This document shows positions 23,588-36,863 of a stretch of 64,000 bases of DNA, piece after piece. The DNA comes from Setoptus koraiensis (taxonomy: Eukaryota > Arthropoda), in assembly GCA_048013815.1 (NCBI GenBank), contig CM106586.1, positions 22,320,001 through 22,384,000 on the forward strand, given 5' to 3'. The notes beneath the pieces are model-generated. The model was not told where the DNA came from. It saw only the letters and a program-made list of their open reading frames with translations, and ran no database searches. Position 1 is the stretch's first letter, and the number at the start of each line of letters is the position of its first letter. A program made the translations under genes and the position numbers.

Positions 23588-23624
23588 CCTATCCATCTAT
23601 GGAAATAATCCATAGATGGATAGG
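23588..23624. repeat. Perfect 16-bp inverted repeat, 5-nt loop
   Basis: CCTATCCATCTATGGA (23588-23603), loop AATAA, then its exact reverse complement (23609-23624). It overlaps the end of the right 50-bp repeat; the left copy lacks the second arm. Confidence 0.85.
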
Positions 23625-23700
23625 TAATAAAATGAGAGTCGGCCTAGCGCCGAGGCTAGGTCGACTAGGGGTTAAAAATGTAATAAAAATTAGAGTGCTA

Positions 23701-23735
23701 GAGAGAGAGAGAGAGTTAGAGAGAGAGAGAGAGTG
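23701..23735. repeat. AG microsatellite
   Basis: Two GAGAGA runs separated by a short interruption, within the right end of the LTR-like element. Confidence 0.8.
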
Positions 23736-25308
23736 CGAGAACTAAATAGATCAAGTGAGTTAGAAAGAAAAATAAGTCAGTTGATAAAGAGTCGTCGATG
23801 CGAGTAGATGAAAAATATAACAAATAAATAAATCAACAAAAAGATAACAAGTCTCATAGTTTAAATAGCCAACTTTTAATACTAGTAACACTGTCACTAT
23901 TAGGGCCAGGACTGCCACCGTTAGTCCAATCATGGACGCGCGATGGTCGGCCTCTCTGGTCCTCCACTGATCCATGGTGGTTGTGGTTGTGCGATTGAGG
24001 TGATGCACAAGGTCGATTCTCACTCTACTTCGAAACTGATTTTGAAATTCAAACAACTGTGCAAATATATTTGTTTCGAGGCCCCTCTGGGCCCCGAAAT
24101 TCGGATTTTTCCATATCTCCGCGAGCGGGCATTCCTGCACTTCCGAACAGAATCATTTCTGTTGGGGCCGCAATAGGTGGCTGGCGCAATCGCCAACTTA
24201 CGATTGCGACAGCAACACTAACAAACAGGTTTGCTGGTGCCTCAATGGCCAGTCGGCAGAAATAACTAGCATATACAATGGGGATTCCGTTATTGAATAG
24301 TAGTTGCAATCTCAGTTGTCGCACGCTGGCCGGCAGAAAGGGGACCGGCGACCATTTAATTGACCAACATGGGAACAATACCGCCAACTTGCCTCAGTTA
24401 TTTGGCCCAACTTATTCTTTCTGGCGAGCCGCAGAGCCATAGAGAGTGCAACGCACAATCGCATTGGGGAAACTTTTGTGGAAACTCGCTGATTATAAAT
24501 CGCCTATTGCGCTCCACTATTAATGGCAGCCACACCATTGGCGCCGCCTGTCAGGCAGTTCCCATAGACGCCCGAGGATCCGGCTTGGATAGACTCGACT
24601 CAGCGCCAGACATAGCAGCAGCCGGCGCCGAGGCCGGTAATATCCCTCAATTGGGATTTTACCTCTAAGCCGCATGCTGTAATCTTTTGTTGTTTGGCGC
24701 CCGGCAAACTCGCCGGCAAACTCGCCGGATACTCGCCAGCGAGCTCGCCAGAAGCCGATACCATGAGCCCACTAACTACACTAATTATAACTGCGCTCCA
24801 AACAATTTGGGTCCGCTTGGCCGGTGGCAATTTTCAATTTTGTTGTCGCGACTCGCGAGAGCCAGCCGGCAGTTCGAGCAATCATCGACAGCACATGAGC
24901 CGACTTTTGGGCTGTTTTGAGGCCAAAACAGACCCAATGTTGGCTCGGTTCCAGCCGAGATTAAACAGCTTTTGCCGGTAATGAGGCTAATGAGGACAAC
25001 AGACAACCGATACTGCTCGCCGGCCGCTTGGCCGTCACACTGTTAAAAGTGTAACGGCCACTGGCGGATAATTCTTGGAAAATTGCTGTTTATCCGTTCG
25101 TTTGTTTGTTCGCTCGCTCGCTCGCTCGTTTGTTGTGCGAAATTGGCCAATGATTCGCCGAGTGAAATATCCGCTTCGATCTGTTTCCTCTGCGTGATTT
25201 AGCCTTTGTTGTCTGGCGTGGTCTCGTTACTGTGCATTGGCTAGCTCGTTTGGTCGGCCCTCATGCCGCGGTCAGATTGTCGTTTGCCTTTGTTGTTTCG
25301 TGTGCACT

Positions 25309-25370
25309 TTCGTATCGTTTCGCAATACGAAATTCGCACCGTTTCGCAATACGAACTTCGTATCGTTTCG
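25309..25370. repeat. Tandem repeat, about 24 bp x 2.5
   Basis: Units contain GTTTCGCAATACGAA, alternating with TTCGTATC or ATTCGCAC. Confidence 0.7.
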
Positions 25371-26031
25371 TGGCGCGCCACAGCGGCCCCCGCCACGTTG
25401 CCTAATGGTGGCAACATTGTCAAACAATTGCGCGTGTTGTGTCAGTGTCGAAACATTGTCAAATACACGTAATACTCGCGACAAGTGTCTCTCGGTTAGT
25501 GTCGTCAGTGGTTGTATTGGCAGCGGCGGCGGCAGCGGAGGTGGGCGCCCCATTCGCCAGAAGTGGTTGACGTTATTATTGTTTTGTCTCGGCCGGTCTT
25601 AGCGCACACAAACAATTGAGGAAAAAGAAGAGGAAGAAGAAGTGGAGAATGTTGAAAGTGGTTGTTGCAACTCACGCCGGGCTTACGTAATGCGGCGGGC
25701 GCGTATAGCAGTTATGTAATTGTAGCAGCACTTGTCATTGTCGTTGTCGTCGCCATAGTTGTTGTTGTTGTTGTTGCTGCTGCTGCTGTTGTTGTTGGTG
25801 GCGCTATTGTTGTGGCAGAGAGCGTGTGAGAACAAAGCGCGAACAATCGAAAAGATCTCAAAAGAAGAAGGAGAAAAAAGTTTTCTAAATAAATGGCCTA
25901 ATAGTGGCGCTGTATTTTATCTCTCCCCCTCTCCCTCACTCTCTTTCCGCCAGATCTCTTGCCAGATCCATGGCGCGCATCGGCAACTCTACATCGCAAC
26001 GCTGGCCGCTAATTTAGTGGGGCCCCATTCG

Positions 26032-26056
26032 AGCCCGTGCACAGTGTGCACGGGCT
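26032..26056. repeat. Near-perfect palindrome, 12-bp arms with 1 central base
   Basis: AGCCCGTGCACA, then G, then TGTGCACGGGCT. Confidence 0.85.
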
Positions 26057-27160
26057 TGCTGGTGTTGACCGAATATCTATACGCAAGCTGGGGCCCTTTT
26101 TACCCGTAGTGCGCGCGACATGGCCAAGCAGCTCCAACGGGGGCGCCACAGCAAAGAGCATAAGTGGCCTTGTTGAATTGTTTGAATTGTGGGAGGTTAT
26201 TGCCAACAAATAAACCGGCCAACTACGCGGCACCTGATGATAAGCGCTGGCCGCCAGCACGAGCGGCCCCACTCTGTTTTAATCAACGCCCCTCTCTGTT
26301 TGCGTCCCAAGTGTGACTTATTATCATTTCATTTATCTAGTTGCTTGTTTGGCCGCTCCACGGCTGCTTAGCTAACTGCTCAGTGCGTTGAGTACTGGCG
26401 CCAATTGATGTCACAATGAGACCTGTAGTGGTCGCCCGTTTGCTCGGTGTCCAGCGCGTCTGACGGGCTCTGTCCAGGGGCGCACTGGCCAGTATAAGTG
26501 TGCGGCCCAAACGATCATTGGCGCCCATAAAAGACCATGAAAAGAAAGCCAGAGTGAGGCCACCGAGGCCATGCGAGATCCGCGCCGAGGCCGCTGACAG
26601 CCAAGTAGAGCGAGCCCATAAAAGAGGCCACCCAATCGCGGGCTCAATCCAACAAATAGCCGAGTCGAGTAGCCACTTATTGTCTATTAGACAGCTCCTA
26701 TAACCAACAATAGCAACCCTGGCGATGATTACCTGTGCGAGTATGGCCAACACAATACGAAACGTGCAAACCCAAATAACAGTTACACTCGTCCAAAAGT
26801 GCCTTTGTTTTATCGGTCACTTTTGGCAACTACCAACCGATGTTGCCAAAACCGGTTGCAGCTAGTCTCAGTTTTTGCCCTCGCACAAATGAATTTACAT
26901 TCGTTGCAGCGTCTCGCAAGCAGCTAGCTCCGTCCGGTTGGCAAAGCGGAAACGACCAGTGAGATGGACGAAAAATGCAAAGCTACACAAGCACGAAACC
27001 AGCCGAACTGATGACGAACTGGGCCCGCATTGGCGAGCTCTCGTGTCGCCACTTGCGCCGCTAACTGTGTGCTCGCTGGCGGCACCTAGCGACTTCATTA
27101 CCACCGCGGCTGGCTGACTGAATGAGCAAAAGTCGTAATGGTTGAGCGTCGCCTAAACCT

Positions 27161-27220
27161 GTTTGCGACCGTTTGCGACTGCTTGCGATTGTTTGCAATC
27201 GTTTGCAATTGTTTACAATC
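27161..27220. repeat. Tandem array of 10-bp units x 6
   Basis: Successive GTTTGCGACC, GTTTGCGACT, GCTTGCGATT, GTTTGCAATC, GTTTGCAATT and GTTTACAATC. The period is exactly 10 bp. Confidence 0.85.
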
Positions 27221-30200
27221 GTTGTTCACAATTGTTTAGTCTAGAAACACGTGCTAACACGTTACTGTCTGCAGGCTAGCTGGCGCGTGCTGATGTTTCC
27301 AGTCGGACTGTTTGGCACTCGGTCGCGACTCTAAATGCGACCAAAAGATATATTGCTATTATTGATTGGCTGGCAAGCTTTCTATTGCACAATTGCAAAT
27401 TGCTGTTTGTGTTCGCCCTCAAATGTGGCCCTCGCGACAACTTGAAGCATTATTAGCGACAACCCATTCTACGAGATAAGCCGGCGCTCTCGAGCACAGT
27501 TTTGAAGAAATTGTTTCCAGTTGGGCCCCAGTATTCAACTGCCATCATGTCACCACTGACGCCGAATCGTTGGCATTGTCGCCACATTTATGCGGCCATA
27601 GCCATACCACAATGGACCAGATATAACATGTATCTGGTTGTTGCCTGCTCACGATAAGACCTGCTTGTCAGGGGCCCCTTGGCCTGTGAGGACGCAAATG
27701 AGTCATTGTACAAGTTAAACCATGGCAATCACTACATTTACATGGGATCAATCTCACCTCGCAGCTAAACCGAGCTGATCCTCGCCACCGGAAATCAGCT
27801 CCAGATCAATCTGCGCACGAGCGACTGCATTCGGCTGGGCCATTCCCAGAAAAAACAATTGGTAGAAAATTTGTCGGATATTGCGCTGTATGTAAATTAG
27901 CGGCATGTTTAATTAAGCGGCGTCACGCAACGTTTCATGTGTAATCGAATGCCTGCATCAAGCGAATACATCATGACCAATTCGCAATTCACACAGAAGC
28001 GCATGTCATTTATGGCGAGCGTTATTTCCAGTTCGAGTCATTGAGGCCCAGCTCTGGATTTAATTAGATCATACAATTGTTTGTTTGTTTGTCGGACCGT
28101 GGCGAGTGTGCAAATCGTCAGTGATGATCGTCGTTGCGACAAAACGAGCGCTAGCTCGAGACGAACCACGAATCAAAGTCAAACATCAATCATGTCAGAT
28201 ATTTGATTAGTTTGGGCGCGTTCTTCAGTTGCTTCTGAGCTGGATATTCATAGACTGCCTTCACTGTATATGTTGACATTATAAAATGGTCAGCTTCTAG
28301 CAACGACCATACGACAGCGACAATTTTCATAATGATTGGTCGTCGCGTGCCGCAAGCTCAAATGACAGATATGGCAAACAATCAAGCGACATTCTCTGCT
28401 TTTGTTTGCTTGCTCTTGATTGTCGGCTTGCGTAACATTTAATTTATCAATTTAGTCGACGTGCAAATCAAAACGAAAACAATGCTTACTGCAACTATCA
28501 AAATGCGAGAAGCGTTTGGAGCGCAAACAGAAATTCGGTCATTTGATGCATTGCTTGCGCACCCACATTGGCATTGAATAAATAATTAAACTGTGATCCG
28601 CCTGATAAAATGAATGGATTGTTAATAAAGAATGGCACTGAATCCTCCAGAACAAATGGGTGTTCGATTGCGACCCGGCCGTCGTTTCTGCGCACCTCTA
28701 ATTTGCATATGATTGAGTGCCTGCGCGATGCCTCACGAGCATTCGAAATATCAATATTGCCTAAATAGACATAATGTGAGAATCTTGCAGTCTAGATAAA
28801 CACTCTTTTCGCCCAGTTCATCAATCCGTGCTGAGTATTCGATTTGCAGAAAATCAGTCGATAATCCTTTGACTTGTGAGTTTAGACGTCTTGCATGCAT
28901 TGAATCTCAAAAGTTTTGTCCTTTTTGCCAAGAAATTCTTGCCAACAAGTTCTTGCCAAGAAGTTGTTGGCCCCCTGAAAGGACTGATCTCTCAGTTGGA
29001 ATGGGCTCGAAAAAATCATCCTCTATCGGCCTGTGTGAGGGCTACAAACGAATGGCGATCCAGGCAGCTAACTGGAATTCTCGCACAAACTAGCAGCGAC
29101 AGAACATCTCAGTGGCCGAGCAAGAGGAAAAGTTTGCTATTTTTGTAGAGCGGGTCGGTGTCAATCATCATGGCAGAATGCAATTGGTTTGTGTGTTGTC
29201 GATGGAGCCACAAAAGAAGCGTTTGCACACACGACAGGATGGCTTTGTCGGATTGTGCGAGAATCCTTTCTTAGAAGAATTCAACCTCTAAGCGAAAGAG
29301 AACTTAACACAACCTTTGATCAGGCTTGCATCGCCGGCCAGATTATATCACGGCATGTTCTAGCTGAAGCTTATTGACTTCTAATGGCTAGACAAAAACT
29401 TTGGCCCACTTTGTCTAGGAGATTTATACTTGCAGACAGAAGGTGAGGCTAGTTGTCGATATGGGACTGGTGGCAATATGTTAGTATTGAGGATTTCGGT
29501 GTTGTTCGAAAATCCAACTGAAATGATGAATTGGCCAAGTGTTTAAGCTTGCGCTGTTGGGGCCCCTAGAACAAGTGCAGGGGTGAGTTTTTGAATGGCA
29601 CTGGGGTGTTAGGAGGAGGTCGCTGGCACAAGAGCAGGCTAGATGGATAAAAACAGATAAAGCGATGGAGGCTTCACTGACACTTAGTTCTGGCCCCAGC
29701 CCCGCACTCGATTCTTTTTTTCTTCGCCTCGTTTCGGCGTCTTTTCGTTGCATCTGCAGCCACGAACAGTTGGCAGGCCAAGATTTAGCCTTTGGTAGCG
29801 AAGCAGAAATAAGGCATCAATATCGAGCGCAAAACAACTGCAAAAAAAGATCTGCTTGCCCGGCTCACCAGCGACACACTGCTCTATCTAGGTACCATTA
29901 GTGTCCTCATCCCCCAATTTTATTGCATCCTCTCTTCTTCTTCTTGCTTCGTTTCGCCTGATTTTTTTTTCTTGGCTTTTACATCCGAGCCAGGGCGATC
30001 ATTTTCGTTGCTCACCTGATGAAAAGAAAATTTATCTATCTATCTATTTTTCTAAATTAAGCTCCTCGATACCCATCTCGCCATCACAATCAAAATAAGC
30101 ATCAAAACGCCTGCACGCGGCGGCCATGCTAGCGCGATATTTCCGATATTTGGCCGGGCTGTAATTTAATTTCGTGAGCACCATCTCCACCTCTGTTACC

Positions 30201-33200
30201 CACCGACAGGCCCCATAAGATCTCGTTCGTTTTTCAGCTGTCCGCAGAGCTTGTTCTAAAGTTGCCGTTTCAAGTTGCCTCATCTGTCCAATGGAGACAC
30301 GGTTCCAGCTTGTAAGTGCAAAAACTTGTTTCTGTTTCTCGCGAGAAGCGACGTCTGAGAGGTAGAGCCGGCCTGGTCGCGAGCGAGCGACCTCGGACTT
30401 TTCGGCCCACTTCGCCACATTAGGCAGCCTGTGTATCAGCTCGCACATTTTTAGTTTTTGATTTTTATTTATACAGTCGCACAGAATGGCATTGCGACCT
30501 TCGAAACAGCAAACATTGCAGCAGAGAATTATTGTCGTGGTGCAATGGTCAGATGCAACTATTGACCATTGTTGTGCAACAAAATACCAGACAACACTGA
30601 GCTGGCTGGTTGGGCAAACAAACACTGGCGGTTCCTTGTGCAAATACAGCAACAATATGCACGCCAACTAAACGCATCGTGAAATTGAGGCCCGAAGCAC
30701 CAGCGGAATACCAACAAGCTGGCCCGAATTGGCGCGCCCAGTGAGTTGCTGAGGCCGATGTTAGACAAAGAAATAAGCGAAAGTGGCCACTGGACATCGC
30801 ATGCGTCCGAGGCCCGCCGCGACGTTGCAAAGAATTCTCGCAAAAATCTCTATTATATCGCGAACAAGAGACGACGAGACACAACCAGAAGAGTATCTAT
30901 TAGAGAGAGAGAGTATTTGCTTCGAAAAAGAAAAGTCTGCGAGGCTAAATTCGGATCTTGAATTATCGAACCATCGAATCCATTTTGCGCAAACTGGCCA
31001 CCCAAACCGGAAATTGATAGTGGCACAGTTTTTGTTGAATCAGAAAGGCTCAGATTGTTCCAGATATGAAGCTCATCGCCCGGCGCAACAATATCTTGCG
31101 ACCAGCCCTCAGTGTGGATAGTCTAACTTCCGGTCAGGGAAAATTTTTCTACTGATTTCGTGCGTGTATGTGTGTCTTCGCTGAGAAGAGTGGCATTTTC
31201 GCCACCATATATCCTATAACATCGGGACACTGAGTAGCACACAGATTTTCTCTCCAAGGATGATTATTGTTTCGACAAGCAAGTGGGCAAGACAAAAAGA
31301 TTGTTGGTTGTTCTTCGTTGTCTCGAGATTCTGATCACTCGGGCTAGTTTTTTGTGGGTTTTTCGCACGTTCACTTCAAAAAGCCATCAATATTTTCTCT
31401 CACAGCAGATATGACTTGAGCGTATTTGCATTGTGGAAAATCTTTACGACAACAGCAAAGATAGGTGCCGCAAACGGCTTCAGAAAAAGTCAGAGTATTT
31501 AGTTTCGAGTGGGCGAGCCAAGTGGTCAGCGATTCAATCGATGAGCTTTCTCAATTGATCCCAGCAGTCCAGTTGCCTGTGGCCATAACAATTTAATGCC
31601 ACCATTATTTCAATTCATTTCACTCGACTGCAATGCCAGTCAGAAGAGCGGATATTTCGGGGCGACTACTACTGCAACGGTCATATAAAGACAATATAGC
31701 GCCAAGGTGTGCTCTTTTTTGGTCCGTTTTTTTTCTATCGACTTGGTGCGCCTTTAGTTGTTTGCGACTCGCAAACAAGACTGAGTGACTCTGAATTGTC
31801 TTGCAGATAACAGTGGTCAAGTGTTGATAAAGGGCGAAATTCGAGAACGGAAATGATGAATAAAATAATAGATATAATAAATAAATATATTGTAAAATGA
31901 AATTTTCATTTCGTTTTCACGAAATATCGCGTCTGCTTTTTCGCTCACGTTGCCGCTGATGAAGCAAAACGAGCAGAGCTGTGAGCGGATTATAGGTTTA
32001 GTTTGTCATGAATTTATTATTTATTTGGGCCTATCTACGCGGCGCGTAGTCTTATTTCAATATACATTTCAATATATATATGTATGTATGTATGTTATGG
32101 TCTGGTCGAGATTAAAACACGTTGATGGAATGAAAAGTGACAGTTATGAGAGATAGATAGTTGTGCTCGTGAGAAACAACAGCAAACAATTTTATTTCTA
32201 AGCGCCATGTTTGCAACGTTTTATACAAAAGTACGTTGTATAGCGGGCCTCGGCGGCGGTCACGTCCGGTTCTCCGCTGTTATTGTGTCTTATCTAAAGT
32301 GCCCCCAGAGAGCCGGCCGAGAAATGGATTTATCTATTTAGAGGAGCTTAGTATGTGTGCATGTGCGCCCCCTGGAACTGGAAAATAAAAGACGAAAATA
32401 AGCGACTCGAAAAGTCCGCCAGAGTATTCTGGCCAGGCCGCCCGTACACACAATTGGATCGGCTTTGAGGAGAGGCTCGTTGCGGGGCCATTTTTCTCGA
32501 GATATGACCATGACAACAACCATTAAATGGCCATCGGTTTGTCAAACGTTAGTAATCATAAACTGATGGCGCATGTAGTTTTAAAGCCAGCGGCCAAGCT
32601 CGCCGAACGAGCGGCCGAGCTCTCCAAACGAGCGGCAAGTGTGTTTGGGGGAGCCAAGTGCACGGCAGCCAATTTAAATAGGTTAGTTGGGGCGCGCGCC
32701 AATTCAATTTGAGATGATTTTGGCCAATTCTTGCGATTATCTCGTGTTGCGGCTCTGGACAACAATAATTTGGGGCCCACTGTGAGCGGTGTGTGGCGGG
32801 CCGGATTCGGCCAACAACCAGCACACAATCTTGCCAGCGCACAACAGTTGCCAGATGCACGGCGAGCGTTTATCTGGCACTGGCGGCCATCGGGGGCCCC
32901 CGAACGGGAGCTTGGCCCCGCCAACTTGGCACCGCCAGGCCACTTAGAGCGGCGACTCGCTCGGAGGGCCCCCTAATGGCGGCCACTGAGAGGCGGCCAA
33001 TTCAAGCAGTCAATGGCCATTAATTGATTGTGTCTTGTCAAGATAGCAATTCGATTGAATTCGATTGCAACTTGCCCGGCTTATCTTGTCCTGTGCGGGC
33101 CGGGCCGGCCCGGCCATTCCAGTGGGCCGCTTATATCTGGCCGCATTGGGCGCTTATATCTGGTTGCTTTGGGCGCTTATGTTCGGCGGGGGCCAGCAAC

Positions 33201-33990
33201 TTATATATGCGTCTGCACAGCTGTCATTGGTCGTCATTTGATTCGGACAGTGTCGTCACTGACTCAATCGATATCTCACCATTGTTGTCGCGGGCCGGCC
33301 CGACCCCAGGCCACTCAATCAATACAAGCGGCCGTCGGCGGCGGTGGCGGCGGCGCAACTGACCGACCGCTGTAAATAGTGTGAATTGAATTAATGGCCA
33401 CCACACACACACACACACACACACGACACATGCTGACCAAGACAGAACAGGTGAGCGGCGCACAGGTGCCATTACGCAATCGGTGGTGCGACACACGTTA
33501 TGCGTACAATATCGCAACACTATCGTATATTGTGCGCGCGTTGGGCACGTGCATTGCACGCGCACCCTCCATACATTGCGTATGCGGCACAATGTGTGGC
33601 AGTGCCCTTGCGACTACGTGTCTGGCAAGCTAACTAGAGCGGCCGCTTTGTTTTCGCGCACCTTCTCGCACAGCGCGAGGGGCCCGACGAGCGACAGGCT
33701 CGCTAAGTTGGCCAGTGTTGTTTGGCGCGCTCGGGCCCCTCTCGACCGGCCGACGGTCGCTTTTGCCGCGTGTCGTGTGTGTGTGTGTGTGTGTGTGAAT
33801 AATGTCGCATGGCATAATTACTTTTATCTCTCGCTTTTCGGGCCCCGCTCGCCCGACTGCCGCCCGAAGCTGGCGCCGAGTAACAAGAGCGATGGCAGTT
33901 ATTTGCCACTTTCAACTATCGCCGACCGATCCGCCGCCCTCGCCTACCGATCCGCGGGCCTCGCTGACCGACGGCCAGCGATTGACGGTT

Positions 33991-34090
33991 CGGCCGTCAG
34001 CTCAACGCGGCCGTCAGCTCGACGCGACCGTCAGCTCAACACGGCCGTCAGCTCGACGCGGCCGCCAGCCCAATGCGGCCGCCCGCTCGG
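33991..34090. repeat. 17-bp minisatellite, about 6 copies
   Basis: Units are of the form CGGCCGTCAGCTCAACG with one- or two-base variants. Confidence 0.85.
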
Positions 34091-34139
34091 TGGGGCCGGC
34101 TCGAGCTGGCCCAATCAGGGTCAGTTGGTGCGGCCGAGC

Positions 34140-34176
34140 TCGGGTTAGCGGGCAACATGATCGCCCGCTAACCCGA
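34140..34176. repeat. Perfect 14-bp inverted repeat, 9-nt loop
   Basis: TCGGGTTAGCGGGC (34140-34153), loop AACATGATC, then the exact reverse complement (34163-34176). Confidence 0.85.
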
Positions 34177-35433
34177 TAAGTAATGTGGCGCTGCGCGTAT
34201 GTTATAACTGGTTTATAACTGGCTTACACACACACGCACACGGCGGCGTAATGAGACAAAGTTGAAAGATAAGATAAGCAACTTTGAGCGGCGGCGGCGA
34301 CATTTTTTACTGGTCGCTGTGGGGCCCGGCGCGGTGGCGCGAGGCCCAACTTTGGCCTCACTCACACTGCGCGCGGCTCAAAATAAACCGAGCCGACAAA
34401 CCCGGATCAGTGGCGCGCGGCCCACGATTGCCCTCGAGCGGGGGCCGCGCGCCAGTCTCGTGTTTGTTGGTCATTTTCACTCAAGATTCGCCAACACAAC
34501 AACGTGCCACGTCTTCGCTGTTGGCCACTCAATTTTTGATGGCAACGAGATAGCCGGCAACGAGATAGGCCCCACAGAAAACGAAACGGCCGGCGAGGAG
34601 CCCCAAAAATTGGCTAAAGAGCGCGCCAGATAAAGACGCAACACCGTGCGCAAATCCATGCGAACAACGTGGCCATATCGCACAGCGCACACCGATATCA
34701 GATGATTATGATGGCTGGCACACGAGCCTTCGTTCGACCTTCGTTGCGCCAACTAATGGCGCCCCCAGAGCGGGCGCGGTGCGCGCGCGCCGCAAACCAA
34801 TGGTGTGCCACTGCGCACAATTGGGACGGGCGAATGAAAAACGTCGCCGCGATTCCGTTACCTAGACCGTTTGCGATTGTGCTCCTATAGTCGCCATGGT
34901 CGGCGAAGTTGCGGGAGTCGCTATAGTCACTGAAGTCTCTGAGGTCGCGAAAGTCGCTATAGTCGCATACCGCACAGTGTTGCGCAGTGAACGTGATCTG
35001 GCCCGAAGAGAGCGAGCTTGTTGGCGTCGATGCGCCAGTGATGTGTGCCACAATAGCGCGACAAAGTGCCAACTATCCGCTAACGGCGTTATTTATGCTA
35101 ATTTGAGCGCTCGTGGTGGCCCGATCTGCCTCAACATGACTCGCCCGTCGATTGTGGGCCCGCTGAGCAGCAATTAAGTGGCGACAAAATTGAAAAAGTT
35201 TGAATTGTTAACAAAAGTTGAAGACAAAATTCAAGCAAAGTCGCGAGTGCAAATGTCAGCAGTGTGCGGTGGCAAGATATGATGATAAAAATGAGTTTTC
35301 GCCCGGCCAGTCCATCTAACAATTGCATGAATATTGTGTATAAATATTGCACGACATAGCCGCGCAGCGACGCCGGGCCCGCGCCACGGAAGAAGAGCTA
35401 GCAAGCAAACAAACAGCGCAATCGCGTTACCTA

Positions 35434-35595
<162 letters not shown>

Positions 35596-36104
35596 TGCGG
35601 CCAGCCGGCGTGTAACGGTGCCGCATCCAGCAGAAGCGGTTGCGTAACTAGACTAGCAAGCAAAAGGTGTGCGCCAAGTGAAAGCACGACAAGCCGAGAG
35701 GTAAACAATGAGCAAGATTGGCTCTAATTAATCACCTATCGGCGAAAACTAACGCGCACCACGAACAGCGAATAATAGCGCCGGCTAATGGATTGTGTGC
35801 ATGGCGCCACCAGTGCAAAAAGTAATAAGCTCATTATTATCATTTAGCCGTAGAGATAGAGCTCAAATATAGCTCAGATATAGCTCAAATAGAGAGAAAT
35901 AGAGAGAGAGAGAGCAGAGGCATAAAAGAATCACAGCGAGCAACAAAAGAAGGACAAAAATCATCACGAGCGCCGGCAGCACAATGCGAGAGGGGTCACC
36001 ATGAGGCGCACGATTAAGACATTAGATAACCACCGACGGCAGCAGCAACGGCCTCGCCTAGCAGTGCCACAGGTAAGCCCGGTTAGATAGAGGCGTCTTG
36101 CTCA

Positions 36105-36193
36105 CGACTCACAACAACGCCAACAACGACTCACAACAACGCCAACAACGACACACAACAGCGCCAACAACGACACACAACAGCGCCAACAAA
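36105..36193. repeat. 21-bp tandem repeat, about 4 copies
   Basis: Units are of the form CGACTCACAACAACGCCAACA. Confidence 0.8.
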
Positions 36194-36690
36194 TCGCGTC
36201 GCGCCAAAGGTAAGCCATTGAAGCATATCGCACAGTCATATGGCACCGTACGCAACAACACGACAGGTGAGAACACGACAGGTGCATTGTGCAGTTATTG
36301 TGTTGGGCACGCCACACACACACACGCGCGCGTGCATAACACGCGCAGCTTTGCGCGGACCGGAAGTGCCGGGCCAAAATCATTAGTGAGTGAGTGAGTG
36401 ACACAAACAAACGAAACAAAACAAAACAAAGCAAAACAATTTAACAACAGTGGGCTTGTTTGTTGATATGCGCGCGATTGTTTGCGCAAACAAATATGCA
36501 AATTATGCAAGTTATGTTATTTATTGCTAATTTGCTTGCGCGCTGCTGCGTCATATCGCTATAAACCGTGGCCAGCAAACACACAAAAATGCACCAACAT
36601 ACACACTGCACTGTACACTACAATGTACACGCTAAAAGTGATTAAGTGATGGTGGCCATTAAGTAAGCGGCCCTCTACCCGAGACAACTT

Positions 36691-36698
36691 TATATAAG
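36691..36698 (+). promoter_or_regulatory. Candidate TATA box (TATATAAG)
   Basis: Consensus TATA sequence with a CCAGTC initiator-like site about 30-40 bases downstream. There is no known transcript to attach it to. Confidence 0.2.
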
Positions 36699-36795
36699 CA
36701 CGATGGTAAAATATAGCGAGCTCTAGCGGCCAGTCGCTGGCACTATACGCAAAAACAGATAATGAGCGTGTGATCTAGTTAATTATATAGTTTAC

Positions 36796-36863
36796 AGCAG
36801 CAGCAACAACAGCAGCAACAACAGCAACAACGACAGCAACAACAGCAGCAACAACAGCAACAA
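36796..36863 (+). repeat. Second CAA/CAG array
   Basis: About 68 bases of CAG and CAA triplets with one CGA interruption, preceded by TTTACAG, which could act as a splice acceptor. Confidence 0.7.

Larger units (their letters stand above)
22093..23880 (+). mobile_element. Broken LTR-like element carrying an ankyrin gene fragment
   Basis: An identical 50-bp direct repeat beginning TGTTAAG occurs at 22093-22142 and 23557-23606. The second copy follows a purine-rich stretch resembling a polypurine tract, and the element is flanked by ACTAG (22088-22092 and 23881-23885), which fits a 5-bp target duplication. These features suggest a retroelement of LTR type, but the two end repeats match only over 50 bp and no gag or pol frame is recognisable. 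It is a fossil with many breaks. The right end also holds a 16-bp perfect hairpin and an AG microsatellite. Confidence 0.4.
22075..23899. repeat. Split perfect palindrome flanking an insertion
   Basis: TAGTGACAGTGTTACTAGT (22075-22093) is the exact reverse complement of 23881-23899. Removing the intervening element and one copy of ACTAG leaves a perfect 32-bp palindrome centred on ACTAGT. Confidence 0.8.
23900..35433. other. Long region without a convincing gene (left part)
   Basis: About 11.5 kb of mixed GC content with many short open frames on both strands, none with a recognisable domain, credible start and splice support. Repeated elements include GCCGGCAAACTC units (about 24705-24762), a 24-bp repeat (25309-25370), a CAA/CAG-type run on the minus strand (25759-25798), a palindrome (26032-26056), a 10-bp array (27161-27220), CA runs (33402-33424) and GT runs (33775-33797). 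Possible roles are intron, regulatory DNA or 5' region of a neighbouring gene. Confidence 0.4.

Noticed and set aside
23760-24140. 126-codon minus-strand frame with a hydrophobic stretch
   Set aside because: The hydrophobic part is the translated palindrome arm, and the frame continues into the LTR-like element end.
30044-30667. 207-codon minus-strand frame with Arg/Lys/Glu-rich helical text
   Set aside because: No ATG at the start, no recognisable domain, no splice or promoter support; one such frame is expected among the many in 27 kb of GC-mixed DNA.
33483-34148. 221-codon plus-strand frame
   Set aside because: Its C-terminal half is a translation of the 17-bp minisatellite and the rest has no domain.
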